The notes below the pieces were generated by a model that worked only from the letters and a program-made list of their open reading frames with translations, did not search any database and was not told where the DNA came from. Position numbers and translations under genes: made by a program. This document shows, one piece after another, positions 7,716 to 15,439 of a stretch of 37,030 nt of DNA (position 1 is the first letter of the stretch; each line of letters starts with the position of its first letter). Source of the DNA: Marine Group III euryarchaeote CG-Bathy1 (GTDB lineage Archaea; Thermoplasmatota; Poseidoniia; MGIII; CG-Epi1); assembly GCA_001875425.1 (NCBI GenBank), contig MIYU01000002.1:1-37030 (forward strand), in the 5' to 3' direction.

Positions 7716-8897
7716 TTATCGTTGTTCAATCGGTCTAAATGTACGGTCTATAGGCCCTACATATCTAGCCCTTGGTCGAATAAGTCTATTATTACGATAT
7801 TGTTCTAAAACATGTGCAGTCCATCCAGCTATTCTTGACATAGCAAATAGAGGAGTAAACAAATCTTTTGGAATATCAAGCCCATAGAGGAGAGGTGCGG
7901 AATAAAAATCAACATTAGTTATGATTTGTTTCCTGTCCTTGACCTGTTTTTCAATTTCTTCAGCTACTTCAAAAAGTTCCATATTGCCTTTCTCTTCCCA
8001 AAGTTGCTTAGCCATTTTCTTTAGATGCGGTTTACGAGCATCATCAACTTTGTAAACCCTGTGTCCGAATCCCATTATTTTTTGTTTGGAATCGAATGCA
8101 TTTTGTATATAGGCTGAGGCTTTCTTCTTTTTCCCAACTTCTATAATCATATCCATTGCTTTTTCATTAGCACCTCCATGTAGTGGCCCGCTTAGTGTCC
8201 CTACAGCAGAGGTGATGGCTGAGTGTAAATTGGCTAATGTTCCTGCCGTTACTCTAGCTGAAAAAGTGGATGCATTAAATCCGTGGTCAGCCAGTAAAAT
8301 AAGATATAAATTTAGTGCATTTATTTGTATATCACTTGGATCTTTACCATGCAGCATTCTGAGAAAATCTTCAGAATGGCCTTTGGTTGGATCTGCTTTA
8401 ATGATTGGTAATTTTTCTCTTAATCTATGTATAATTGCAACAGCTGTTGAGATTTGCCCTACTAATCTTAGTGCTTTAGGTGGTAATTCTTTAAGAGGCA
8501 CATTTTTTTCATAGTGCCCCAAAACGGAAACAACTGTTCTTAGTGTGCTCATTGGAGAGGTTTTCCCTACTAATTCAGTAATCACTTTTATTACTTCATC
8601 AGGCAGAACTCTTGCTTCACCCACTTTTCTTGTCATTTCATCCAAGCGTTCTTGGTTTGGCAATTCATTATCATAAAGCAAGCAAATGGTTTCTTCAAAA
8701 GTTGAGCTGAACGCCAAATCATCTATATTGTATCCACAATATCTTAAGATTCCTTTTTCACCATTGACTGAGCTTAGAGTCGTATCTGCTGCAACAATTC
8801 CTTCTAATCCTTTTACAGGTTCGGAGACTGAGTCTTTGTTATCTTTTGGAAGAGACACATTTTCACAGTAAAGACTATGATATTTAGTATTTGCCAA
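7716..8897 (-). CDS. gltA: Citrate synthase
   Basis: Condenses oxaloacetate and acetyl-CoA to citrate at the entry to the citrate cycle. The 393 residues fit the short archaeal/Gram-positive type. Catalytic residues by motif are His240 (SGPLHGGANE), His279 (MGFGHRVYK) and Asp330 (TNVDFYSAPLLY). Arginines of the substrate site lie in GHRVYK and the C-terminal RARYVGP segment. The N-terminal LEGIVAADTTLSSVNGEKG is also characteristic. A methylcitrate synthase role cannot be excluded from sequence alone. The gene starts immediately after the MazG-type gene's stop, so the two are cotranscribed. Confidence 0.95.
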   Translation of the reverse strand: MANTKYHSLYCENVSLPKDNKDSVSEPVKGLEGIVAADTTLSSVNGEKGILRYCGYNIDDLAFSSTFEETICLLYDNELPNQERLDEMTRKVGEARVLPDEVIKVITELVGKTSPMSTLRTVVSVLGHYEKNVPLKELPPKALRLVGQISTAVAIIHRLREKLPIIKADPTKGHSEDFLRMLHGKDPSDIQINALNLYLILLADHGFNASTFSARVTAGTLANLHSAITSAVGTLSGPLHGGANEKAMDMIIEVGKKKKASAYIQNAFDSKQKIMGFGHRVYKVDDARKPHLKKMAKQLWEEKGNMELFEVAEEIEKQVKDRKQIITNVDFYSAPLLYGLDIPKDLFTPLFAMSRIAGWTAHVLEQYRNNRLIRPRARYVGPIDRTFRPIEQR

Positions 8898-9233
8898 TTA
8901 TTCTTGATGGTATTTAGTAACACGAATCCCTAGATCGCCTTTTATTGCCGGTCGTTTCATTATCTCTTTCATTTTAAGGTCAAAAGCAGATTCTAAATCA
9001 ACATCCATTGCGATAGCATGGCCTAGAATTAAGATTAGAATGTCTGCCAATTCCTCTGCTTTTTCAGATTCAGGTTTTCCTTTTGTAAAACATTCAGATA
9101 ATTCACCTAATTCTTCAATAGTTAGCAATATTCGGTAAGCCATATCATGACCATTATTTTCTTTTTTACTAAATTCATGCTTGTCATGGAATTCTTTTAC
9201 TTTTGTCAACATATCAGCATAAGTTTGACTCAT
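8898..9233 (-). CDS. MazG-type nucleotide pyrophosphohydrolase
   Basis: Small all-alpha NTP pyrophosphatase, likely a house-cleaning enzyme hydrolysing non-canonical NTPs or dNTPs to NMP and pyrophosphate. The 111 residues form a single MazG domain. The Mg-binding motif is E41-L-G-E44, followed by E61-L-A-D64 (EELADILILILGHA), the classic ExxE...ExxD pattern. The C-terminal helix has KMKEIMKRP, which often follows in these proteins. The stop codon abuts the citrate synthase start. No clear TATA box was seen at the expected distance upstream. Confidence 0.88.
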   Translation of the reverse strand: MSQTYADMLTKVKEFHDKHEFSKKENNGHDMAYRILLTIEELGELSECFTKGKPESEKAEELADILILILGHAIAMDVDLESAFDLKMKEIMKRPAIKGDLGIRVTKYHQE

Positions 9234-9285
9234 ATCTCAGTATGAAGCATGGCCTTTGTTACACTTTCTATCTTATTAATTATAT

Positions 9286-10743
9286 CTAAAATCTAAAGTA
9301 AATAAAATCGCTTGTATCTACAGGTTTTAGCAGTATTGCTAAAGACAGCATAATGCCAGTTACAAGAGCCCATTTAGGAGGAGAAAGCTTTGCAATTACG
9401 TTCTTTAAACCATTATACTTATAGCTCATATAATGCATAATAAGGAAGGAAGGAACCAATACAAGTAAGTGGAAATACATAGGCCCTGAAAAACTAGAAT
9501 TGAAAATATCCCAATTAAAATTTGCATTGTAGCCTAATGAAGTTTTTAGGGCCACGTTAAGCATATGATCATCCTGGAGTCTGAATATGAGCCATGTCCA
9601 GAAAATAAATAGTTGTGTCAAAAGTAAGCTTGAAAAGCCAAAAGATACTGGAAAATCATTCTTTAACTTTTTTACAAATCCATTATCTCTCACAATTTTA
9701 TGAGCTAAAATCGCTATTCCATGCATTATTCCCCAAATAATAAAATTCCAACTAGCGCCATGCCATAGCCCACCTAAAATCATAGTAATCATTGTTGCTT
9801 TGATTAAGACATTCATTCCTCCTTTACTTCCACCCAATGGGAAGTAAAGATAATCTCTTAGCCACGTTGACAAAGAAATGTGCCATTTTCTCCAGAATTC
9901 TTGAGGATTATGGGCAAAATAAGGGTGCTTGAAATTTTCAGGTAAGTCTATACCAAAAAGTTTTGCAGAACCTATAGCAATATCAGTATAAGCTGAGAAA
10001 TCTGCATATATTTGTATTCCAAAGAATAATGCTCCACACCAAACTAACCAAAAATTTGTTAGATCCTGTTCAACTGTGAATAAGTTATTTACTTGTATAG
10101 CAATGTTGTCTGCTATAACAAATTTCTTGAACAATCCATATATTATGAATGTTAAACCAATTTTCAAATTATTTTCCTTGAATACTAATTTTTTGGTAAT
10201 TTGAGGATTGAAATGTGAATATCTAACTATTGGACCTGCCACTAGTTGGGGAAAGAAAGCCGCATAACAAGCAAAATCAATTAATGATTCTTGTGGTTTT
10301 ACTTTTTTTCTATAGACATCTATTGTGTATGACATTGTTTGAAAAGTATAGAAAGAAATTCCAATAGGTAGTAATAAATTGATTTTTGCAATTTCAGGGA
10401 TTATAGGATAGATGTGAATTAAGGCGTTATAATTTCCAATAAAGAAATTAAAATATTTAAAAATCCCTAAAATAGATAGATTTGTTATTATGCTAAAAAA
10501 AAGGAATTTTTTCTTTTGATTCTTATTATTTGCTTTATCAATGGATTTTCCACAGTAAAAATCCACTAATGTTGACATAAAAAGTAAAAGTATGTAAAAA
10601 CCTGAAGCCAAATAAAAAAAGACATAACTGAGTAGTAAAAGTGAAGATATTTGTTTATTACGAGAATTATAAAAAATTAGGAAGCAGGCCAATAATGCTA
10701 CAGGAATGAAGAGATAATAATATTCTGGTGTTGTGAAATTCAT
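9286..10743 (-). CDS. MBOAT-family membrane O-acyltransferase (AlgI/DltB-like)
   Basis: Multi-pass membrane enzyme that transfers acyl, usually acetyl, groups to extracellular glycans or similar polymers. The 485 residues have about ten hydrophobic segments. AlgI landmarks are LPIGISFYTFQTMSY (about residues 123-137), FPQLVAGPIVRY (about 164-175), the HNPQEFWRKWHISLSTWLRDYLYFPLGG region, and GGLWHGASWNFIIWG carrying the proposed catalytic His. It overlaps the upstream SGNH-like gene by four bases (ATGA), reproducing the acyltransferase-plus-partner gene pairs of AlgI/AlgJ or DltB/DltD systems. No glycan-synthesis cluster is next to it, so the acceptor is unknown. Confidence 0.93.
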   Translation of the reverse strand: MNFTTPEYYYLFIPVALLACFLIFYNSRNKQISSLLLLSYVFFYLASGFYILLLFMSTLVDFYCGKSIDKANNKNQKKKFLFFSIITNLSILGIFKYFNFFIGNYNALIHIYPIIPEIAKINLLLPIGISFYTFQTMSYTIDVYRKKVKPQESLIDFACYAAFFPQLVAGPIVRYSHFNPQITKKLVFKENNLKIGLTFIIYGLFKKFVIADNIAIQVNNLFTVEQDLTNFWLVWCGALFFGIQIYADFSAYTDIAIGSAKLFGIDLPENFKHPYFAHNPQEFWRKWHISLSTWLRDYLYFPLGGSKGGMNVLIKATMITMILGGLWHGASWNFIIWGIMHGIAILAHKIVRDNGFVKKLKNDFPVSFGFSSLLLTQLFIFWTWLIFRLQDDHMLNVALKTSLGYNANFNWDIFNSSFSGPMYFHLLVLVPSFLIMHYMSYKYNGLKNVIAKLSPPKWALVTGIMLSLAILLKPVDTSDFIYFRF

Positions 10744-11789
10744 AGGTGTCCTTTTTCATTAAGAAATTTTGCAAAATTACTTGAATAATTTTTTCGCCCT
10801 TCATAATCCAAATGTGTTAAATCAGCAAAAGTATAATTTTCACTATAAAAATGGTTATAGTGTGTTATATTGTATTTTTTTTCTAATTTGTTTACCGAAG
10901 AATTATAATTATCCCAAAAGTTTTCAGGTGCATTATTGATAGCCAATGGGTTTATGGGTTGTGATTGGAAAACAACATCTATCCCATTAGAGATTAATGA
11001 ATTCACCATAATTTCAATAGAAAAAAGATTTATGGATTTTTCAATATTATTTGAGAAAAAACTTCCTTTTTCATCATAGAAACTATCCATTAATTGCAGT
11101 AATTCACTATCATTTTTCACACTGTAATTTCTAGCAGGATTCTTCATATCGATTTCTTTCGCGTCTGAAGAAAGACTGTTTCTAATACCTTCGTTTAGAA
11201 TATCCTGTCTATATTTATTCCAGAAAAGAGTTTTTTCTATAGAGTTATCTACAAGGTATTTCTCATGTTCTTCTAGTATGTTTTCTCTCCAGTATTTTTG
11301 TTCGTTTTCATTTTGGATTGTACTAGCTAGTCCTATTCTTAGTTCAATAATAGGTTCTAGATAATCTAAATTTGATATATTTGTGAATGTATTTGGTGTT
11401 ATTTCTATTATTACTAAGTCTGGTTTTGCTTCAATTATCTTTGGAATTTCTAGCAATCGAAGATAAGGTATATCTGATGAGCTTCCTAAATTATAGCAGC
11501 TTAGAGAATCGTCATAGTTCTCAATTACTATGCAATCGATATCCTCTCTTGTCATTGAAGAGCCCAAAAAGATTACTTTGTAGTTTTCATCCTCTTTTAT
11601 ACTTTCAAATCTTCTGTAAATTTGATTTTGTTCGGCATGAAAAGTTGAATCTTGATCCATATTACTAAGATATAAATGATAAGTTATTGGATTTGAAAGT
11701 ACAAAAATAATAATTCCTGTGGTAATTAAGTTAAAAAATAATGGCCTTAATCCTGCAAAGTTTTCAATGAAATCCATCTTAGGTTGCAT
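10740..11789 (-). CDS. Membrane-anchored SGNH-hydrolase-like partner (AlgJ/DltD-like)
   Basis: Probably the extracytoplasmic partner of the MBOAT protein encoded next to it. The 349 residues begin with one membrane segment (about 18-36), and the rest is likely outside. The nucleophile block is IFLGSSMTRED (GSS at 76-78), and the C-terminal Asp-x-x-His block is ADLTHLD (Asp323, His326). Both are placed as in SGNH/GDSL-like proteins. Sequence similarity to DltD or AlgJ proper cannot be judged by eye, so the name is by architecture and context. It starts nine bases after the stop of the PP-loop/Pcc1 gene. Function as acyl carrier or transfer partner is inference. Confidence 0.75.
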   Translation of the reverse strand: MQPKMDFIENFAGLRPLFFNLITTGIIIFVLSNPITYHLYLSNMDQDSTFHAEQNQIYRRFESIKEDENYKVIFLGSSMTREDIDCIVIENYDDSLSCYNLGSSSDIPYLRLLEIPKIIEAKPDLVIIEITPNTFTNISNLDYLEPIIELRIGLASTIQNENEQKYWRENILEEHEKYLVDNSIEKTLFWNKYRQDILNEGIRNSLSSDAKEIDMKNPARNYSVKNDSELLQLMDSFYDEKGSFFSNNIEKSINLFSIEIMVNSLISNGIDVVFQSQPINPLAINNAPENFWDNYNSSVNKLEKKYNITHYNHFYSENYTFADLTHLDYEGRKNYSSNFAKFLNEKGHL

Positions 11790-11798
11790 TTAACTCGC

Positions 11799-12731
11799 TT
11801 ATTCTTGTTTTGAAACTTTTTCAGCTACAGACAAACAAGCCATAAAGTCTTCAGCAGCTTTCCTCAGACTTCCTAGATTTTCAGCTTTAACTGTAGCCTT
11901 AATCAAATTGTCTTCAACAACAGTATCCACCCATCCAGCATTCTCAGGTTCAGTTGCTTTCGCAATAGATTCTGCAATCTTTTTATTCTCGAATTTGATT
12001 TTGAATTCAATTTTGTGTTTAATTATATCTTTTATGGCTTTTTGGCTCCCACTACCATATTGGGCCGCTTTTTTTTTTCGGTTTGCTATATCCTCAGGCA
12101 AATCAAGTTTAGATGCAGCTTCACGAAGTGGTAATTTTCCAACTTTACCAATACGTTCCCTTATTGTGAATTTTTCAGCCGCTTCGATAACATCTTTTGA
12201 TAAGTAGGGACATGACAAATTTCGATTGAAAAATTCTGCTATTTTTTTCTCTCTCTCTGGTAAACGATTTATCAAATCATTGACTTCTTTAGTAAGATTA
12301 TTTTTAGTATTTTCCTTTCTGAAACGAGCATACCCTCCAAATAATTCATCAGCCCCTTGTCCACACATTAATATCGGGTTTTTAGAGTTCTTAGCAGCAA
12401 TCCAGAATGGAAGCATGAATTCAACTTCTATAGGCCTTAATTTCAATTCTTTTTGCATGTTAATGCCTTCCAATACCATTTTGCTTGGTTCAACAACAAT
12501 AGTCCTTAGTTTCATATCCATCAGTTTGGCAGCAGATATTGCAGCATCTAAATCATAAGAATTCGGCGTTCCAACTGCAATCAATTCTACGTCGGTGAAT
12601 TTTCTAGCTAAAAATGCAACTAAACTAGAATCAATACCTCCTGAAAAGGCAACAGTTACTGACTCTTTGCAGGATTTCTCAACAGATGTTTCGATAGCTT
12701 CGCATAGCCGTTCAAGACGGTTCTTTTTCAT
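11799..12731 (-). CDS. Asparagine-synthase-like PP-loop ATPase fused to a Pcc1-like domain
   Basis: Residues 1-235 form an asparagine-synthetase-type ATP-pyrophosphatase domain with the PP-loop SGGIDSS (30-36) and CGQGADELFGGYARF (123-137). The N-terminal glutaminase domain of AsnB is absent, so amide nitrogen or another substrate must come from elsewhere. Residues about 241-307 look like Pcc1, the small KEOPS dimerisation subunit: IEFKIKFENKKIAESIAKA, then a strand, LIKATVKAENLGSLRKAAEDFMACL and VAEKV. Pcc1 helps KEOPS bind tRNA and form t6A. The join is in frame with no stop or frameshift. ATG 12731 overlaps the TBP stop (TAATG). I infer a tRNA- or KEOPS-linked ATPase, but an Asn-synthase-like amidotransferase is possible. 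Confidence 0.8.
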   Translation of the reverse strand: MKKNRLERLCEAIETSVEKSCKESVTVAFSGGIDSSLVAFLARKFTDVELIAVGTPNSYDLDAAISAAKLMDMKLRTIVVEPSKMVLEGINMQKELKLRPIEVEFMLPFWIAAKNSKNPILMCGQGADELFGGYARFRKENTKNNLTKEVNDLINRLPEREKKIAEFFNRNLSCPYLSKDVIEAAEKFTIRERIGKVGKLPLREAASKLDLPEDIANRKKKAAQYGSGSQKAIKDIIKHKIEFKIKFENKKIAESIAKATEPENAGWVDTVVEDNLIKATVKAENLGSLRKAAEDFMACLSVAEKVSKQE

Positions 12732-13282
12732 TATGAAGCAATGCCACTCTCAATCATGAATTTTTCTAATTTATTCAATGCTTTCTTTGCTTTCGCCATG
12801 CTAATAATGTCTGTAACTATTAAAACTCCAGATTGGAAAATAACAAAACTAGCATTTGGTTCATCCATCCTTAAGACTAATCCTTTGAAACGGATTGGAT
12901 CGTATTCAGCTCCAGGTATTGCAAGAGCTAGAGCCTGAAGATCGAGAGTCGTTCCTAGATTGCTTCTGACAACCATGTTTTCTAATTTTATTGCCCTCTT
13001 CATTTTTATTTTGGGGTCTATAGCTTTGATAATCTTTCTTAAATCTGATATAAGATCTTTTCCAGTTTCTAATGATTCTACACCAGTCACTATAATTTTC
13101 CCATTTCCAAATAATACTCCTGCAGCTTTTTTATCATTTGCAGCATCCATTTCTATTATTACTGAGGGATTGCCTGAACTTGAGTATCTAGCATTAGGTA
13201 ATTCAGTTGCCAGCTTTATCAGTTCAACATCTTTGCCGAGATGGGATGCGACAATTATGTTCTGTATTTTTATGGGACCCAC
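12731..13282 (-). CDS. tbp: TATA-binding protein (TBP), first repeat diverged
   Basis: General transcription factor that binds box A and recruits TFB and RNA polymerase. The 183 residues make two TBP repeats (about 4-90 and 97-175). The second repeat is canonical: NMVVRSNLG, AEYDPIRFKGLVLRM (Phe132) and FVIFQSG (Phe149). In the first repeat, YSSSGNPSVIIEM has Asn38 where TBP normally has the DNA-intercalating Phe. Phe58 in VLFGNGK is kept. The start is GTG 13282, supported by a TATA element about 26 nt upstream. The stop overlaps the PP-loop/Pcc1 gene. It could be one of several TBP paralogues. Confidence 0.93.
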   Translation of the reverse strand: MGPIKIQNIIVASHLGKDVELIKLATELPNARYSSSGNPSVIIEMDAANDKKAAGVLFGNGKIIVTGVESLETGKDLISDLRKIIKAIDPKIKMKRAIKLENMVVRSNLGTTLDLQALALAIPGAEYDPIRFKGLVLRMDEPNASFVIFQSGVLIVTDIISMAKAKKALNKLEKFMIESGIAS

Positions 13283-13300
13283 AGGAAGTTCAAAACGAGC

Positions 13301-13310
13301 AAGTTTAATA
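13301..13310 (-). promoter_or_regulatory. Box A for the tbp operon
   Basis: The minus strand reads TATTAAACTT, centred about 24 nt before GTG 13282. It supports a leaderless GTG start and suggests tbp, the PP-loop/Pcc1 gene and possibly the acyltransferase pair share a transcript. Confidence 0.55.
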
Positions 13311-13320
13311 GATTACCCTT

Positions 13321-14325
13321 TCAAGCAAATTCATCAAATGGATAAGGTTCAGGCTCTCTTTTACCCATTATAATCTGAGTTTCTGGAACTGTTAAAAGAG
13401 GCATAGGCCATGTAGGTCCATCCTCTATAGCTAATCTTGGACAAGCAGTAATAACAGCTGCATCTATTCCTAATCCTAATAATTGTTCATGTGATTGATG
13501 TATACTTCCAATCATAATTGTTTCTTTACCATTCTCATTCAGTAAGTCAGTTATTTTGTCTGCTAAGTCTATTCTTTTTTGTCCAATTTGGTTGGAAAAA
13601 AGTACTGCCCATCGTCTTGCTTTTTGGGCCATAGCCATTGCCGCATAACGTTGTTTCAAGAATGGTTCTGGGTCCGCTACAGTAATATCACCATTATGAG
13701 GTTCAAGACAAGCAACAGGTTTACCTGATGAGAGGGCAACGGTCAGTGGATGAAACAGTCCAGTTCCAATGTATAAATAACCATCAACATTTAATTTTCT
13801 AGCAGCTGATGAATTACATCCCAGTAGTTGTCCGGCAGCAGCTAATCTTGGCCCACCTGTTGTTACACTCGTATCAAACCCTTCATCATCTAAAATTTTT
13901 CCTGCGAGATCAATCATATGCAAATGTTGAGCAGTAGTGACAATTCCAATTTTATTAGGAAGTATTTCTTTTAATTCAGTAATTGCCTTTTTAGAAAGAG
14001 AAAGTTTCCCAGTGTGCCTTACAGGAACAAAAAAAGTAGGAATTGCATAAAATTCAGAATGATAAGGCATTGGTAAATGTCCCATATGAATTAGTGCATC
14101 AGCCCCTATTTCTTCTAAAGGCCGATCTGCTAAATCACAAGCCCCGTATGTTGGCTCTCCCCACAGAACAACTTTAGCTCCCGTCAATTTAGTTATTAGA
14201 GTTACGATTTCATGAGATTTAGTTTTTAATCCTTCAGGAACTTGAATTCCAATTCTTTCTTTCCCCTTTATTTTTAGGCATACCTCTTCAATTCCAGGTT
14301 TCCAATCAAATGTTACTTCACTCAT
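13321..14325 (-). CDS. dph2: Diphthamide synthase Dph2 (2-(3-amino-3-carboxypropyl)histidine synthase)
   Basis: Radical-SAM-like [4Fe-4S] enzyme that transfers the aminocarboxypropyl group of SAM to a histidine of EF-2, the first step of diphthamide synthesis. The 334 residues carry the three cluster cysteines at the expected places in the three-domain fold: Cys63 (TYGACDLAD), Cys170 (LLGCNSSA) and Cys295 (ITACPRLAIED). These match Cys59/163/287 of the Pyrococcus enzyme in spacing. Other signatures are QVPEGLK (28-34), HMGHLP (80-85) and YIGTGLFHP (185-193). A box CATTATATC about 27 nt before the ATG (14348-14358) supports a leaderless start. Confidence 0.95.
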   Translation of the reverse strand: MSEVTFDWKPGIEEVCLKIKGKERIGIQVPEGLKTKSHEIVTLITKLTGAKVVLWGEPTYGACDLADRPLEEIGADALIHMGHLPMPYHSEFYAIPTFFVPVRHTGKLSLSKKAITELKEILPNKIGIVTTAQHLHMIDLAGKILDDEGFDTSVTTGGPRLAAAGQLLGCNSSAARKLNVDGYLYIGTGLFHPLTVALSSGKPVACLEPHNGDITVADPEPFLKQRYAAMAMAQKARRWAVLFSNQIGQKRIDLADKITDLLNENGKETIMIGSIHQSHEQLLGLGIDAAVITACPRLAIEDGPTWPMPLLTVPETQIIMGKREPEPYPFDEFA

Positions 14326-14371
14326 TTAGTAATTGGCCCTTCTGATAGGAGATATAATGATATTGTTTGAA

Positions 14372-14710
14372 TTATTTTAGAGTGATTAGACGAATTTCTA
14401 GCAACTTTTCAAGAAAAAGTTGTACCCTATCTGTAGCAGGAGCTACGTCTTCTCCAAATTGTTCATCAAAATCAGTAATTATATCTAATATTGAATTTTC
14501 CCCATCACATAGTTTCCAAATATGGGAAGTATATTTGTCAAGCGGTCTTCTAACTTCGTCAGGACCTCCTATTCTTTCATGTAACCATTTTTCTAATTTT
14601 CCGAAATTCTTAGGATATGTTATAACAATTATATCATTTTCGTATTCCCATTTTATGTTTTCATCTGAGGTTCTTACAGGTTTTTTTAGAAGTAATTCTT
14701 TTTTATTCAT
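14372..14710 (-). CDS. PqqD-like (RiPP recognition element fold) small protein
   Basis: The 112-residue protein has a C-terminal half that fits the PqqD family: YTSHIWKLCDGENSILDIITDF (residues about 60-81, quoted as extent; key SHIWKLCDG) followed by DRVQLFLEKLLEIRLI, the winged-helix pattern of PqqD and RiPP recognition elements. The N-terminal half (IKWEYENDIIVITYPKNFG and WLHERIGGP) is not typical. PqqD normally holds a precursor peptide for a radical SAM enzyme, but neither is visible nearby, so this may be a stand-alone family member with another job. The ATG overlaps the stop of the micro membrane protein (ATGA). Confidence 0.75.
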   Translation of the reverse strand: MNKKELLLKKPVRTSDENIKWEYENDIIVITYPKNFGKLEKWLHERIGGPDEVRRPLDKYTSHIWKLCDGENSILDIITDFDEQFGEDVAPATDRVQLFLEKLLEIRLITLK

Positions 14711-14880
14711 AATTTTTCCATTCCAATCACCATCATGATTAATGTTGCAGCTCCTCCAATTGCAGCATATCTAACGGCTAAATTTTGATCTTGCCAAACG
14801 AATCGTGAAACCCATACTAACCATCCACAAGATAGTGCTACAACTAGTAGCAATCCGAACACAACCATCCACAAATCCAT
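14707..14880 (-). CDS. Small two-helix membrane protein (57 residues)
   Basis: ATG 14880 opens 57 codons. Hydrophobic segments run about residues 4-22 (WMVVFGLLLVVALSCGWLV) and 35-53 (VRYAAIGGAATLIMMVIG), joined by a short polar turn with RFVWQDQN. No family is recognised. The stop overlaps the PqqD-like start by four bases, so the pair is translationally linked. The AT-rich stretch at 14898-14908 (minus AATAATTAATA) lies about 23 nt upstream and directly follows the tRNA gene, giving the pair its own likely promoter. Confidence 0.65.
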   Translation of the reverse strand: MDLWMVVFGLLLVVALSCGWLVWVSRFVWQDQNLAVRYAAIGGAATLIMMVIGMEKL

Positions 14881-14908
14881 ACTTTCCCACTGAATGGGTA
14901 TTAATTAT

Positions 14909-14984
14909 TGGTAGCCCCGCCAGGATTCGAACCTGGGTCTCAAGATCCAGAGTCTCAAATGATGGACCACTACACTACGGGGCT
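14909..14984 (-). tRNA. tRNA-Gln (anticodon CUG), 3' CCA encoded
   Basis: The minus strand folds into a cloverleaf: acceptor AGCCCCG/CGGGGCT, a weak D-arm with GUGU and loop AGUGGUCC, anticodon stem UGAGA/UCUUG with loop CUCUGGA (anticodon CUG at loop positions 3-5), a four-base variable loop, T-arm CCAGG/CCUGG with loop UUCGAAU, and discriminator A followed by CCA (14909-14911). The mature part without CCA is 14912-14984. It has no intron. The anticodon stem contains two G-U pairs. Confidence 0.95.
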
Positions 14985-15010
14985 AGTTAGTATTCAGCGC
15001 CCTTCGGTGC

Positions 15011-15019
15011 ATAAAAAAA
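15011..15019 (-). promoter_or_regulatory. Candidate box A for tRNA-Gln; T-run may also end the PRC-barrel transcript
   Basis: The minus strand reads TTTTTTTAT, centred about 31 nt before the first base of the tRNA. That would give a transcript with a leader of a few bases. The same run of seven T lies just downstream of the PRC-barrel gene's stop (15038) and could be an oligo-T terminator for it. Confidence 0.45.
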
Positions 15020-15037
15020 CGATGTTAATCAATTACT

Positions 15038-15340
15038 TTAATTTTCTTCGTAAAATTCGTCTTCATCATCAAATGAAAATTCCGCAGTATCCTTTTTAGT
15101 GAGTTCTATTTTGTCAGGGAAGTGTCTTAAAATTACAACATCATCTAAATCTTGTACCCATCTATAAGGTATGATTATATTCTCACCATCCTTAACTAAT
15201 TCTGGTGTTGTTGCTGTTATTAACAAGGCTGAGATTATACGCTGTGTTGTATCAAGTAGAACATCATGGACTACTCCTAAACGTTCTCCATTTCTCGTAT
15301 AAACCGTTAGCCCGGGCAACCTTGAAGCTTCATTGAGCAC
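15038..15340 (-). CDS. PRC-barrel domain protein
   Basis: The 100-residue protein is almost wholly one PRC-barrel: RLPGLTVYTRNGERLGVVHDVLLD (residues about 7-30, key GxRLGxVxDVLLD), then LITATTP, IIIPYRWVQDLDDVVIL (about 57-73) and an acidic tail (DDEDEFYEEN). In archaea, small single-domain PRC-barrel proteins are common; proposed links include RNA metabolism and cell division (CdpB-type proteins), but the sequence does not decide. It starts with GTG 15340. The AT-rich ATAATTATAT at about 15361-15370 lies about 25 nt upstream, fitting a leaderless start. It diverges from the S17e gene. Confidence 0.88.
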   Translation of the reverse strand: MLNEASRLPGLTVYTRNGERLGVVHDVLLDTTQRIISALLITATTPELVKDGENIIIPYRWVQDLDDVVILRHFPDKIELTKKDTAEFSFDDEDEFYEEN

Positions 15341-15407
15341 AATGGGCTATTGGGTCCACATATAATTATTTTGCGTGATAATTTTACCTTAATTATTTGG
15401 TAATAGA

Positions 15408-15417
15408 CTATAAATAG
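15408..15417 (+). promoter_or_regulatory. Box A for the rps17e operon
   Basis: CTATAAATAG, centred about 27 nt before ATG 15440. This is the clearest canonical archaeal TATA box in the window and indicates a leaderless S17e mRNA. Confidence 0.75.
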
Positions 15418-15439
15418 AGGCCAAAAGTGAAGCGGATGC

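Noticed and set aside
14805-14990. Open frames on the plus strand across the tRNA region
   Set aside because: They read through the antisense strand of the tRNA-Gln gene and a membrane micro-ORF; no coding features of their own.
14997-15010. Short GCGCC/GGTGC hairpin beside the tRNA as a regulatory structure or terminator
   Set aside because: Only five base pairs with one wobble, in the expected transcription-start zone of the tRNA; too weak to call.
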